DNA of 64,000 nucleotides from Cyathus striatus (GCA_025738555.1 JAOVFP010000015.1:2914001-2978000); one strand, 5' to 3'. Counted from the stretch's first letter, positions 34,661 to 47,751 are shown. Made by a program: numbers and translations. The notes: generated by a model not told the origin, from the letters alone.

Positions 34661-37600
34661 TTAGGAACTCCCCACCAGAAGTAAGCCAAACCTCGGGCTG
34701 GGTTTAGCTAGTTCCAAAGCAGACTCGAAATTTGCGTCCGTGGGAGGTGTGTCCTGCTGTACAACCCGAAACATGCTCTTGTCATACCCTCTCCCGGTCT
34801 CTGCAGCGCCAGGCAGCAACGTCGCGAAGAGCATTTGAGTCCGAGACAGGGAATTAGTTATGACCATTTCTGCTTTCGTTCGTTCGTCAGCCGACCAATT
34901 CTGGGCTTTTATAAGTAATACAAAAAGATTCACCATAGCCAGCACTTACATCTGCATCAATAACGGTGCTAGAAAAATTGTGTTTGCCTGAACTAGACGA
35001 CCTCTGCATGTCCGAAAGCCTTCGAAGAAACAAAATATCAAAGATTTTCTGTTTCTTTCCTATTCCTCCGTTCTCCATCCAGCGAGCTGTGAATAAAGAT
35101 AAACAACTTTGGGCTAGCTCTTGTCTCCGAGCGGAATTTCGGCACAAATCCAGCCTCGTCATAGCCTGACAAAGTGCGAGAAGGGCTTGAGTCAATTGAG
35201 AAGAAGGCCCAGAGACTGATAGCAACAGCACAGATTAGTATGCCGGTAGAAGAAGACCAAACCAAAGGCTGACCGAGGGTTTGTTTGTTTGTTTCACGTG
35301 TAGAGGCGACACCCGCCATGCATTTTGTGACTACCAGACTTCGCCAGCGACCCATCACACGATTAAATATTGACATTCCTCGCTGCTTAAATTCTGAACA
35401 AAGTAGGAGAGGTAAGCCATAGTCTGAGAACGAAGATGCCTCAGCCATACCGTGAATACCCACATCGCTGCATCCAACCCAGGACATAACCGATGAAGAA
35501 TTGCAGAGCTCTACGGTAGTATGTGCAAGGAATCCTAGTTTATCGATGGCAGAAGCTGCATGAACTTGGTCAATCAAAGAGGACTTGAACATTGCAGGAA
35601 ACTTACATTGGTCATCCTTGACACCGTCGGCGAGTGCATCAATCGACTCCAACACTTTTGTAGAAACAATGTCCGCAGAAGGCTGGTGGTCTTTTTTCAG
35701 GGATTTCGATAACCTTCTACAAGACATTAGATTGATGACTATGCACGAAAAAGGCGTATAATACCACATACAAAGTGCTTTTATCGTCCGCTTTCGATAT
35801 ATCGAATAAATCTTGGTGTATCGTCCTTGCGCACTGTTCAAGACCAGATAAAATCCCATCTATCAAAGGAGTCCTTCCAATAAGCTGTTTCTTTAACGCA
35901 GAGGCATACTTTTGGAACGCCGCGTCCTCAGATGCTGCATTTGAAGAGCAAAAGGTGAAGCAGGAAGCGATGATGTAATAAAAAGCCCTTCTGCAGAAGC
36001 TGTCAGAAGTCACTTTAGAACCTACCCAGCCATGACCTATTAACACGACCTACCTCCGGTTTCCTGGTTTATCCCGACTTCAAAAGACGATAATGACTGG
36101 GATAAACGTTCGCTGAAATTTCGAGAGGATTCTAATAGCAATGACTCCCAAATACCAATAATCCGCTCCTGACATAAGTTATCCAACACTGATAAGAGCT
36201 GCAGCCTCTCTTCTCCCAGCATTTCTGACCTTTGTGAGAGTTGCCATGTGGACGTGCGAATATTCCACACAGCTTTCACAGTTCTTGCATGATGTAGCCA
36301 TTCTCGTGCACATCCCTGGAAAGTTTCAACAGAGTCACGAAGCCAAACCTCAAGCTTTTGCGACAAAACAGATGTCGAAAACAGAGAGGATGATGACTCG
36401 AGATCGACGTATGGTTTGTACGTCTTCAGGCTGGACGGTAAAAGCGACAGTTGGGTCGAAGGCACAAGGCTTGCAAGGAGGCTTTGACTAGTGAGACGGA
36501 GCTGGGAGGGAGGCAGTGAATCGGATTCAACAGAGGGGGCCAAGTCCGAATTTATGAATTTCAAAACTTGCTTGATCATGGACGGAGTAGAACTATCGTC
36601 TACAAATAGACTGCGGGATGTGCCGACTGTCTTGGAAATCACAATTACTGCCTTCTCTATCGCTCCCTTCACATTTCGAACGGCCATGAATTGGTGGTTA
36701 TGCAAGTTCGCATTGTCTTGATCAGGTGCTCGATGCAATGTAATCTGCAAAGCTTTAGAACGCTGCGCAAGTAAAGTGGAAAATGTTTCGATTAATGGTC
36801 GAGAGTCGAGTAAGTGTAAAGTAACTAATGTCGAACAGATGTCCTACAAATACATTCAGCATAATGAACTGGAAGTAACACTGCTACTCACCTCTGGGGA
36901 AATATCAACTTCGCGCAGGGATAATGTGGCTTTATGAATAATCTGAGAACGGAATTGAGATACAATGTCCCATTGTCTATCCACTAGTGGGAACTCAGAC
37001 TAGATAATTAAAACGTGATTCAGAAACAAGAACAAGGAGGGGTATACGCACTGAAACCTCAATCCCTTGCTCAGTCCACGACTCTTCATCTTGATCATCA
37101 GTTTGTACAAGAGCTCGGTACACTACCCGAGCCAGAAGGAATAGCCATGCAGCCTGGAGGTATTTCTTTTGTTCAATGAACCTCCACAAGTGTTCAGGGG
37201 TATCCAGAAGAAGTTTCATGTGGGCAGCCAGAGATTGAAGGGAATGAAGATTCTTGTCTAGTATCACAAAAGCTTATAAAATACTGGGGATACAGATTAA
37301 ATGGCACTTGCCATCCAGTGCGGACGAAGTTCGCTTTTGTATTGGCGGCTCTTTCTGAGAAAGAACGAGCTCATGTACCTTGTCAAGAGTCTCGGATACC
37401 CATTGAGAGGAGTGCGCTAGTGAGATGATGGACGTTGACGCCTGAAGAAGGTCGCGATAACGCTCCCTATTCTTTCATAAAGTGAGCTAGTACATATGCA
37501 AGGAACGGAAGTACGCACCCCACCATTAACCGCAACTCCTCTTGTTTTGCATCGGCATCCGCTCTATAATGTAATATAAGGTGCATCTGTTTAGCGAGGA

Positions 37601-37822
37601 ATCAGAAGGCATTTACCTTAGCTTTTGCTGCACGGCTTTGACTTCCAGAACAGTATGTTTTGTGAACAGCTCATCGGGGTCGAGGCCGGAATGACCATTA
37701 GGGTATATATTAGATGGTTTAGAGAAGACATTCGGGATATTTCGAGAAGGAGATGTTGCATGAGTATGTATAGCTGGAGTTGAAAGCGGTGGTATTGACG
37801 TTGCTGAAGGCCGTCGAGACAT
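34661..37822 (-). CDS. COG1: Conserved oligomeric Golgi complex subunit 1
   Basis: Golgi tethering-complex subunit for retrograde vesicle transport. The start at 37822 gives MSRRPSATSIPPLSTPAIHT, a short linker, then the Vps51-type block LDPDELFTKHTVLEVKAVQQ, MVGERYRDLLQASTSIISLA and SQWVSETLDKVHELVL. Further exons give LAAHMKLLLDTPEHLWRFIE, KKYLQAAWLFLLARVVYRAL, SEFPLVDRQWDIVSQFRSQI and the long helical exon at 36040-36750. The C-terminal exons (35920-34661) include KYASALKKQLIGRTPLIDGI, QALLALCQAMTRLDLCRN and KIFDILFLRRL. One intron near 37260-37310 appears to use a GC donor (GATG/GCAAGT). The C-terminal exon joins are less certain than the N-terminal ones but keep frame. Confidence 0.85.
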
Positions 37823-38029
37823 AACAAACACGGTAGGCGGAAACGTTTAATGGGCGTCGTAAACCAAGATCAGTTAAAGTGTATTATGTAATTATGCAGT
37901 ATATATTCACACTCAAAAGTTGGGTATAAAAATTACGCATTCATGTACCAGAAATCAACAATCATTAATGTAGCTTTTGAAACAATTCGTGGCTTTATAT
38001 CGTGATCAACCTATCTCATACCTCATTCA

Positions 38030-39526
38030 TTACCGTGTTTCAGTAGTTGCATTTCGTGAATCCGAAACATCAGCCTCAACTGGATTCCCCCTTTTTTCTG
38101 CACTGGATGGCGACGAATCAACAGGGCTCTCTGAGCGTCCTGGAATAGGACGGGAGCTCTGAGAGGAACCAGTATCGGAAGGCTGTGATCCAACGGGAGA
38201 TGATGCATTAGCTAAACGTTGATCTAAAGCTTTAAGTGCCATGGCACTGAAACAATATCAGACCCCAACCATTCTCAAACACACTGAAGACTCACCGCCT
38301 GCGTTCCGCCTCTGCTCTATTACTTCCTGGGACTGGGGCGTAGCTACCACTTTCAACATCAGGACTTGCAGATGGAATCAAGTGCAAACGGTTGGCCCAA
38401 TGATAAACAAAATTCCCTCCAAGTGTCAAAGGATAACTGGAAGACATTGAGTTAGCAAGAACAAAAACGGGTTGATTCATACATACTGCATGAATGGAGG
38501 GAACCATGACACCAATGAGAATGTTTCGCTGCGATCACCATATGTAGGTATACTGCCTACAGAATCCCCTGAGTTCTTTTTGTAGAATCTCAGATATATC
38601 CACCCGACAAACCAGCCAAATTGGATAATAATCCAGGGGCATTGAAAACCAACGAAACATAAACTGTGGACAACGTAAGATATGCCATAGGCAGACTCTG
38701 ATACTCCGGTGTTAAAAGGTTTAATTTCCGACCGTTAGACTCACGCACCTTCACCCTTGCTTTAATGACTCCAAGAACCTGAACTTGATGCTCCGGAATA
38801 AGTTGGGTGAAAGCAACTAAAATGGCAATTTGTAGAGCCATTTGTCCATGGTACCGCATACCATACCTATTGTTTGGATGACAGTGTAAGGACAAGACAA
38901 AGTATGCAAATGTCGAATAAGAATAACTCACAAGAACATGTCTGCGTTCTTCGTGGCGATAAATTCAATCCAGTTAAAACCAAATGCAATTACATTGGAC
39001 GCGACAATAGACACCACGATGAACTTGGCAACTTCAATGCTTCCCCATAGCCTTTCAAGGTATTTTAATGCAGCCGGTACAAATATAATAGTGGCGATGA
39101 ACTGCAAGTTGTAAGTACTGACAGATGTCAGAACGAATTTCAACAACACACCTCGAATATGGTTGTTTCGACGAATGCAGACGTAAAGAAAGTCCACGGC
39201 GTAAAAATACTAGAGCCTGGAACTAGAGTCATGTAGTGTGCTACTTCGGGCCATACACCTTTCCACCATAAAAAGACATAAAGAGCTGACGATACAATGG
39301 TTGCGGCAGTAAACGCGCGTGTTACTGGGGGTACGGACTGGATTAAAAGAAGTGGGGACGAAAGAACAGCCATGTTCCACAGAAATAAGAAGAGCTCAAT
39401 GGTTAAACCAATGAGTATAGTGGATAGTAGGAATGGGGGCACTGGCTGCTGTGCTTGTTGTGGGCAAGCGCAGTTTGTGAATATTTTCAGGGACGAGCTT
39501 GGTGAGGGCAGACGAATCGAGGCCAT
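38030..39526 (-). CDS. TMEM115-like rhomboid-related Golgi membrane protein
   Basis: The start at 39526 reads MASIRLPSPSSSLKIFTN. The family core is clear: PPVTRAFTAATIVSSALYVF, LVPGSSIFTPWTFFTSAFVE then IATIIFVPAALKYLERLWGS and EVAKFIVVSIVASNVIAFGF, DUF1751 (TMEM115) signatures. The middle exon contains YHGQMALQIAILVAFTQLIP, LPMAYLTLSTVYVSLVFN. A hydrophilic Ser/Pro-rich tail (SQPSDTGSSQSSRPIPG) ends at 38030. The protein is a pseudo-rhomboid of the Golgi without the catalytic Ser/His, so no protease activity is expected. Several introns; it is divergent from the FAM32A gene with only 77 bp between starts. Confidence 0.85.
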
Positions 39527-39603
39527 CACGTGACATTAGGTGCGGCATCCTAAACAGGAAGCTAGCTGATATCATGGTCCAGCGACCTTAAACCCGTTCA
39601 CCC

Positions 39604-40156
39604 ATGTCTGACTATGACTTGCGCCCTAGTGGCTCCTTAAAGCTCAAAGGAGGAGTTGCTGAGGGCGGTATTGTGAAGAAGTAAGATCGCATGTTGTCTC
39701 TTATCCGATTTCTGTGACATATTCTGTTTAGGAAAAAAAGAAGTCGAAATCCAAACAAGAGCCCAGTGAAAAGGAAAAGGAGCACGAAAGAGTCAAAGAA
39801 CTGCTATTCAAAGAGGATTCAGGCTCAAACTCCCCATCAGGAAGCGGCAGAAATTCCCCGTCTATTGTGGGCAGCTCTTCGAGGAAGACTGAGGCTGAAA
39901 GGCGCTTCGAGGAGGTGCAAAAGCGCAGGGTACTCTCTATTCTTTCATATTGTAACACCAAGTTTGACTTACTTTCTTTATAGCTTGCGCAGCGCGTTGC
40001 TAAATTGGCTAATAAAACTCATAAAGACCGCGTTAATGAATTTAATACCAAACTCGAGTCTCTGAGTGAACATCACGATATTCCCAAGGTATGTTGACAT
40101 CATCTGCGTGTATTGTCTCGATTATTAATTTGAACGTTTAGGTTGGCCCCGGTTAA
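39604..40156 (+). CDS. FAM32A family protein (DUF1754)
   Basis: Small nuclear protein; human FAM32A sits at the spliceosome active site. Four exons join: MSDYDLRPSGSLKLKGGVAE, a Lys-rich stretch, RKTEAERRFEEVQKRR, LAQRVAKLANKTHKDRVNEF and ESLSEHHDIPKVGPG with TAA at 40154-40156. The start SDYDLRPSGSLKLKGGV and the end HHDIPKVGPG are the family hallmarks. The last exon encodes only VGPG plus the stop. Confidence 0.93.
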
Positions 40157-40484
40157 GACTTCGTTACATATTGGAGTCTCTGTACTTTGTGGGGAAGAGC
40201 CGTTTGGGTTGTTATTTGTGTCTCTGCGTTACTTTCTAGTCGCCGAGAGACTCTTGCGAGAAATAACATTATAGCAGTTGGAATGAATTGTTCAGAAACA
40301 CTTTACACATATAAACGGTCGGTTTCTGGGGGTGGTAACGTGCCTGAATATAGGCGCCACTATTGTAATATATTTGTTCCACTGAAAAATAAGATTTATG
40401 TGATTACCTCTTAACACTTAACATTCAACCGCGTTCATCTTTTCGCTCCGCTTTCACTTTGTCGCGTTTTTCTCGGCGACACTC
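40157..40484. other. Spacer before the WHIM-like gene
   Basis: 328 bp between two plus-strand genes. A short open frame (40187-40414) has no motif. Nothing else seen. Confidence 0.4.
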
Positions 40485-42679
40485 ATGGTTGGTCCATCTA
40501 AAAGTGAAAAGAAAGGACACATATGTCCACCTTCCGATGCAACACATCCGTCTGACCGCTGGGAAACTGTCTTTGTGTACTCCTTTATATGCAAGTTCAC
40601 GAATCTGCGGGGTAAGATTGAGGGTTTGGAGACCCCTGTGGAGTGCGTTTCTATGCTTTGCTACATAATGATATAGACCTACGATTCACTAACACGATTT
40701 GTTTCTCCCAGTTTCGAAAATGCTTTGTTATCGAATGAGCCTAATGATATTCTAAGCCAGATGCTGGCACAATTCATTCTTAACCTCAAACCACAAACGC
40801 GTAACTTGAGGCGAGTGCATGCCTTACCACGTTCCTATGCGATAATAGCTTATTGCTATCTGGTTGACATGTTAGTGTGGATCAAATTTCGACGACAGTG
40901 GCATCCGTGCTCGCTGAATACTTCAAGACACCGGAAAGGACTGTTTTTTGGAATGAAGAACTCAAGGCGAATGTTGACCCTTTCGATGGCCTGGATGGTG
41001 GTTTCTTTGGTGCCGACTGGGATTTTAAAGTACGTCTTAGAATATTCAATAATCAATCCTAACTAAGCATGAATCCTCTTCCCTCACTTCAGCTGAAAAT
41101 CTTTCGTCAGCTCGTGGAATTGCAACTGACACACTCTACAGAAATAAAGGCCACCATCGACCGAGCATGGGGCGTTGTGCATAACAAACACAAGAAGAAA
41201 GATGCGGCCAATGCCCCGCCAGACCCCTCCGACCCCAAGAGTCAGGAGAGTTTGCAGCTTTTGCCCATTGGACAGGATTGCCAACGCAAGCGCTACTGGG
41301 TTGTTGATGGTCCGTGCACTTTCCTCGCACTTTCACTGTTACTTCAGCTTCCTATTTGGGTGTATTTGCCCGGGGATCTGCTTTTCATATCTTTGCTTTA
41401 CGACTTTTTGTCTGCCCGGGTCTTGCCGTTTGATACCAGGTTACCATAATATTGACGCTGACTGTGAACTCTTAATGTTATACAGAATCCCCACGTATCT
41501 ATGTGTCGACTAATCCGTGGAAGATAACAGCGACGCTGCGGGCAATTTCATCGACACGAGACGAATATATGTCTGTTATAGGACAGCTGAAAAGCTCAGC
41601 CCCGCCGGAACTCAAGAAAGGACAGAAACGGTCTAAGCCAGAGCAAGCTCATATTACCTTGATTGCCGCTCTAGAGGGTCGGATAGAGGTTATCGACGCA
41701 GAACTAGCGGTGAGTAACCTTTGTGACAATTTTGAAACTGGTCCCACGCCCCGTAATACGGCGGAATTCAAACGGATCGATCAATTCTTTGGTTGCAAAT
41801 TTATTCCCCTCGGGTTGGCTTATTTACTTTGAATTTTTGGCAGCGAGTGCAAAGGGTTAGACGGAAGCTTGAGCAGAAACGAACATTGTTGGCTCAAGCT
41901 GAGCTTCGAGAGACCCGGACAAGGCGGCGAACACAGCGACCGGACTACGTATATAATGATGCAGGCAGCGAGGCGAGTGCACACCTATTTCTTTGCGCAC
42001 GAACAGCTGACATTTTATATTTATATTTGGAACTCAGGATGATGCCGACGAGTACAAATACGAAGAAGATGCATACGAAGAATTTGAGGATGATGATTTC
42101 TTGAATTTTCGGCCCGATGGCGCGAGCGGGTCTAAGAAGCGGCGTGGAGGATCTTCCGGAGGACAACGACGTTCGACGCGGACTGCGGCATTGAATGCCA
42201 GCAACAAGCGGGAAGGATCGTCAGACTCGTGGCAATGGCGAAGTGAAAGACGGTCGACTCGACTTGGAGGAATATCAGACACACAGGGAGAGTCTGAGCC
42301 GCCATACAAACGTGCGCGGACGGAGGAGAGCACAGCAAGTGGAAGCTCCGTAGACGCGATTGCCACCGTGAAGACATATAATAACAGACTCAGTGTGAAG
42401 TCGACGGGCGCAGCAGCCTTAAAGCCTACGGAAGTAGCAATGGAAGAGATTGCGGGGAAGAAACGATCTAAATTCTGGGTATACGCGGTGGAGCCTATTC
42501 CTGGAGCTGCGCCTGCGCCTGCTGTACCAGGTATTCAAGAAACCTCTTCAATGGAAGTGGAGAAAGTGAAGGGTGAACGAGAAAGTAGGCATCATAAACC
42601 TGATGGCGATAGCGATCAGACATCGGCATCGAGTGAACAGGTTCTAACCCCAGAGCCCCAGAGAAAACCGGTGGAATAG
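40485..42679 (+). CDS. WHIM/DDT-like chromatin-associated protein
   Basis: The start MVGPSKSEKKGHICPPSDAT leads to RWETVFVYSFICKFTNLRGK and, after introns, SFENALLSNEPNDILSQMLA, a DDT/WHIM1-type helical block. Then VASVLAEYFKTPERTVFWNE, WDFK/LKIFRQLVELQLTHST and LLPIGQDCQRKRYWVVD/DSPRIYVSTNPWKITATLR, the last resembling WHIM2-type 'YW..DDSPRLY' sequences. C-terminally there is a coiled coil (VQRVRRKLEQKRTLLAQAEL), a basic RRRTQRPDYVY motif and a long acidic/basic low-complexity tail to the stop at 42679. By domain type it probably works with an ISWI-class or related remodeller; no named orthologue is assigned. Confidence 0.65.
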
Positions 42680-43141
42680 AAGAGCAGAAAGGAGGTATGG
42701 AAGAAAGCATACCCGCACTAGGGTCAGGATGAGAGGACGGACAGTTGGGCGGAATACGGGATGGGCATTAATTAACTTGGCATTCTACTGTTTCATTTTT
42801 CTATTGGACAAGACCGGCATACAGTAACGCACACATGGGATATACGTATATATATATTTAATTGACAAGATAGGAAATAGGATATGGACCAATGAGAGAG
42901 AGAGGCTTACATCAAGTCATGTGCGCACGTGCCCCAATGGGATGAGATTGTGACAAAAGTGGACATTCCGAGAAGTGGAATTTATAAGTTGGTACTCACT
43001 GCAGTGGTACTCGACCATACTCGACCCCATACTCACAGTACCACTGCCAAGGTGTTGCTGCAACCACTACAAGGTACTGTCTTCAAATACAATTATATTA
43101 TTTATTTATCACTCCCTGGTCCCAGGCCATTCCATTCATTC
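42680..43141. promoter_or_regulatory. Intergenic region upstream of MIP
   Basis: About 460 bp before the MIP ATG. It contains a perfect 10-bp inverted repeat, GCAGTGGTAC at 43001-43010 and GTACCACTGC at 43038-43047, about 100-140 bp from the start, and an AT-rich stretch (TATATATATTTAATT) near 42848. The inverted repeat could form a hairpin or be a dyad binding site; no function is known to me. Confidence 0.4.
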
Positions 43142-45590
43142 ATGCTTGCACGCAATGTCCTTGCGCACAGCACTCCCTTCCGCTTCTCCGGCTGTCTCTT
43201 CTCAAATTCTTCTCGACATCTTGCCACTACTTCCCAGTACATCCGTCCTGCAGCACATGACAAGGCTCTCATAGCACTCTTCGACCAGCCTAGACATGCC
43301 TTTCGTTCGCCATTCACAACTACCGGTCTCTTTGGACACCCCTCCCTTACTCACCCCCGTGCCCTCATCTCTCTTGCAGAAGCTACCCTCGTACGCGCCC
43401 AACTTCTTACAGATCGCATTCTTAGAGCAAGGGAGTCACGCGACGAATTATTCAAAGCTGTCAAAAATCTCGATCGTCTCAGTGACATGCTTTGCGCAGT
43501 TATAGATCTCGCCGAGCTCATCCGCAATGCACACCCTGACAGAATGTGGATCGACGCAGCTAATAGCGCGTACGAGACCCTATGCGAGTTCATGAACGTC
43601 CTTAACACCCATGTTGGTCTGTATGAGGTGCGTTGTCGTCACTATCAGTCTGTTAGTACTTCAACTTCTTACTATATTTCCATAGGTTCTTAAAGTTGTC
43701 CTCTTTGACCCACAAATAGTCAAGTCTCTGACGCCAGAGGCTTATCAAACTGCTCTTATTTTCTGGCGCGACTTTGAGAAGTCCGCCATCGATCTACCTC
43801 CAGAGCAGCGGAATAAGTTTGTCTCGCTGTCTTCCGACATTCTTGTCCTTGGTCGACAGTTTCTAGAGGGTGCCGGTGCAGCTCGCCCACCCACTGCCAT
43901 CAAGCCAACCGAGCTGGATGGACTAAAAGACAAGGGGTTAGGCGTAAGACTTCAACTCCAGGCGCAGTTCACGCAGCGCGACCTCCTAGTATACCCGGGA
44001 TCCTTGCAAGCCCAAATGATCATGCGTGCAGCTCCAGCGGAGGAGCCACGCAGACGCGTCTATATTGCTGCAAATTCCAGTACCCCAGAGCAGATTGAAG
44101 TGTTGGAACGGCTGCTCCGTAAGCGAGCAGAGTTAGCGCAGCTAGTCGGGCGAGACAGTTTCGCCCATATGACTCTTGATGATAAAATGGCCAAAACACC
44201 TGGTGAGATATACTTCACATTCTTTCACCTATCTTTATTTAGTATTATCTAGAAAATGTGATGAACTTTTTGGATGCTATAATGAACCACACAAGACCAT
44301 TTGCCCGTCGGGCCTTACGAACACTTAGCCAGCGAAAGCAGGCTCATCATGGACTTTCTAAGTTTGCCTGTTATACAGGCATGGGACAGAGATTTCTATT
44401 GTCCCCGGAACCGCCTGCTCCTCCAATACCTTTACCACCACTAACGGTTGGTACCGTCTTCATGGGCTTATCTCGGTTATTCCAACACCTCTATGGCATA
44501 TCACTACGGCCAGCGGATGCAGCGTCTGGTGAACATGGCACACTGACGTTCAAAAACTGGAAGTAGTCGACGAAGATAAGGGAATTATTGGTTGGATATA
44601 TGCCGACCTTTTTGCGAGAAGAGGAAACCAGGCGGGGCTGCTCATTATACTGTCCGATGTTCTAGAAGAACAGATGATGACGATGAGATGGGTGATGGAA
44701 CGGTCGAAGGAAAAGAGTTGTGCATTCAAGAATCTCAGGAATTCGAAGCTATCAAGCGGCATCGTCTACCAAACCAGGATGGTGTTTTCCAACTTCCTTA
44801 GTCGTTCTTCTGTGCGAGTTCGCGCGACCATCGGTGACACACGGTGCTACTGTTCTTGAGTGGCACGAAGTCTTGACCCTGTTCCATGAGATGGGCCATG
44901 CCATGCATTGTAAGTCATTCTATAGAATCGTCCTGTCGGCGTACTGACTTCAGACTCGTAGCTATGATTGGCAGAACCGAGTATCAAAACGTTTCCGGCA
45001 CAAGATGCGCTACAGACTTCGTCGAACTTCCATCGATACTAATGGAGCACTTTCTCAATTCTCCGGCTGTTCTTTCTCTCTTTGATGCCGACAATACATC
45101 CTCCATCCGTCAAGTAGGCAACCACCATGAAGATCCCTGCCATTCCATCGATACCTATTCCCAGATCCTCCTTGCTGCTATTGATCAGGTATATCACTCG
45201 GCGGCAGTGGCTGATTCTTCGTTTGATTCAACATCCGAACTGGCTAATCTGCACAACACTCGGGGACTAATTCCTCACGTACCTGGTACATCGTTTCAAA
45301 CGCAGTTTGGACATCTTTTTGGATATGGTGCAACGTATTATTCGTATTTATTTGATCGGGCGATTGCTTCTCGAGTGTGGAGAAACGTGTTTTCGCACGA
45401 TCCTCTGAATAGGGAGACAGGCGAGAAGTATAAACAGGAGGTGTTGAAATATGGAGGAGGGAAGGATCCATGGGAGATGGTTGGCGCACTTCTGAATGCA
45501 CCCGAGCTTGAGCGGGGCGATACCGAGGCTATGCGCGAGGTGGGAAGATGGAAGATCGAAGACGAGGTAGGAGTGCCTGGAAGGCACTAG
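43142..45590 (+). CDS. MIP: Mitochondrial intermediate peptidase, frame broken by small indels
   Basis: Zinc metallopeptidase (M3 family) that trims octapeptides from imported mitochondrial proteins; the classical gene beside the HD mating-type locus. Start at 43142 ([20 protein letters not shown]), exons to 43628 and from about 43686 in frame ([20 protein letters not shown]). The zinc site HEMGH is encoded at 44885-44899, and the C-terminal exon reads [20 protein letters not shown] ... [20 protein letters not shown] to a TAG at 45588-45590. Between 44358 and 44800 the frame changes five times with no introns: one extra base near 44358-44361 and one missing base each near 44403-44406, 44533, 44626-44635 and 44794-44800. 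Family-like protein is readable in the shifted frames throughout. The shifts sum to minus three, so the end is in frame. Most sit in short homopolymers. Confidence 0.88.
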
Positions 45591-45833
45591 CACTAGAATC
45601 GCTATTCACATGCAAAATTTATATGTTGTACAGCATTATTAGTTAACAATACAAGGTTCCTTGGTAGATACAAATAGTTGGCACGTAATGGGTACATAAT
45701 GCAGCATATATCAGGATGATAAAAACATAAACATAAACATAAAAGAGGCTGAAAACGGGTGAAAGAAGTGAGAGAAAGAAACACCACCGTAGTAAAGATG
45801 TATGATGTTTATATTAACACTTCGCAGGAAGCA

Positions 45834-47751
45834 TCAATAGGCGACGGTTTCCGTTGAGAAATTTAGTGTATCGTAAATACTTTGCGCGTCTAAATTGAAA
45901 TTATCTCCCAAGTATGAGATATCCCAATTTGAAAGTTGACCGAATAACAGATCTTCGGGTGTCAACTCGATGGGCGTGGTACCTGTACTTGAAATATCGC
46001 TGATGACAGGTGACTCTGAAGTCATATCGTCAAGGGCAGAGTTATGAGGAGATACATCACTATTAGGAAACAGTCCTAAAACAAATGTAAGCTCAGGGAG
46101 GGTGATATGATCACAAACTACAGAATTCGCACCTTTATCATGGCCGCTTTGAAGAGGCCAAAGGTAGCTGCTCAGATCACTGAGTTCCGGAAGAGTGTGT
46201 TCCACGCTATGCGCTTGGGTTTTGCCTGCACTCGACAACAGTAATTCACTTCTCGCAGCTGCTAATTATTATGTAAGTGCTTCTGAATTGTATGCATAAC
46301 ATTAAAGTATCACTTACAACTTCCAGGTATCAACTGCTCATTAGGGACATAAGCATTGGCTACCGAATAGTCGAAAACATCGATTTGATAAGTACTTGCA
46401 GGATCCAACTCGTCCATGCCTAATGATGAGCCATCAACATCATGCGCAGGTCCAAAGAGTGCACCAAAAGGCGTATCTCGCAAGAAACATTCAGGAATTT
46501 GAGGTATATCAGAGGATTGTGAGTGAACCGCAGATACGTCTGTTCGCGCCCGCTTCGGTAAAGGTGAAGCACCGACCTCGGATAATCCTCTTTTTCGCTT
46601 TGTGTGAGGAACGCTAATGGAAGGGCCCCGTGTGACTGAAGGCGCTGGTGAAGGTGATATTTTACCCGATGAAGTATGGCCTTGTTCCGAAACTTCGACG
46701 ATGTCTCCGACGGAGGCTGCAGGAGAAGGTAAACCTGCAGAGAAAGACGGTATCGGATTTTCATTTGATCTGAGAGTAGGTGAATTTGATCTGTGACGCT
46801 TATTGGATGCCTCTACGGCAAAATCGAAAGAACATGCAGGCCGCTTCCGTGGATTAGAAGACTCGCCAATGCCAGTAAATGAAGAGCTACCAGAGCTGAT
46901 GGAAATTGAACGAGATCGTGGAGAATGCTCTGGTGAAGGATAAGCGTTTAGATGACAGGTGTTCCTATGACTATCTTTCCTCGAGCGATTTTCCCTTTTG
47001 GCCCCCTCTTTTTGCTGTTTTATTTCCGACGTCATACCCTTCACCGTAGCATCTAGCTTTACGGCCAAAGCGCTTTCCATCAATTTATCCGAATATAAAT
47101 CCTTTGCCAAAGTTTGGATAGTAGCGAATTGCAACTCGATATCTGAAGATAGAGGACGCTTTGGATCGTCCTCGACGAAAAAACGATAGGCAGCGTCAAT
47201 GATGTCCGAACGCTTATTTGCAAATCGTGTCTTGCGAAGCACATTCCATCCGATCCGCTTACGAACGTCGATAAACCAGCTATCGACGTCCTTCCGTGCG
47301 CATGCAGATCCACGAGCGATAGTATCACGGACATCCTTAGAAGGATATGGATTATGCAAGTTATTAAGAAGCCATATATATGAGGGAGACAAATATCGAG
47401 GGAGAGGACCTGTTCAAAAAGTTGGAATATAGTAAGCAATCATCCTCTCCCCGAGGAAATAGACTGACCACCTTGAGAATCGTCATCATCATCTAGCGAC
47501 AACTTCTCGAACCTATCCAGCTCCTCTTCTTCAGCACTAGCTGCAACCACAGATATAAAAGACTCAAATGTGTAAACTAAAGCTAGAGTATCCTGATGTA
47601 GTTGATCGTACACAGAATGAATCGTTTTCTGGAAGGCTGCCAACTCCCTGGCAAAGCGTTCTAAAGGTGCATGTGTCGACGACGAAATAGACTGAAGGAA
47701 CTCGTTGGTAAGAGTAGAGAGTGTAGCTCTGATCGTCTTGTCTAGAGACAT
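45834..47751 (-). CDS. HD1: HD1 mating-type homeodomain protein (A locus)
   Basis: Transcription factor that pairs with an HD2 from the other mating partner to start dikaryon development. Three exons: 47751-47469 (MSLDKTIRATLSTLTNEFLQ), 47409-46318 and 46261-45834, giving about 600 residues. The N-terminal specificity/dimerisation region is helical. The homeodomain spans the start of exon 2: LPRYLSPSYIWLLNNLHNPY, PSKDVRDTIARGSACARKDV, DSWFIDVRKRIGW; the spaced NPYPS and the WFxDxR helix 3 are HD1 (TALE-like) traits. Bipartite nuclear signals follow (KRKRGLSEVGASPLPKRAR). The C-terminus is acidic and Ser-rich, as an activation domain would be. It converges with MIP (243 bp apart) and diverges from HD2-1 (311 bp between starts). 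Confidence 0.93.
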
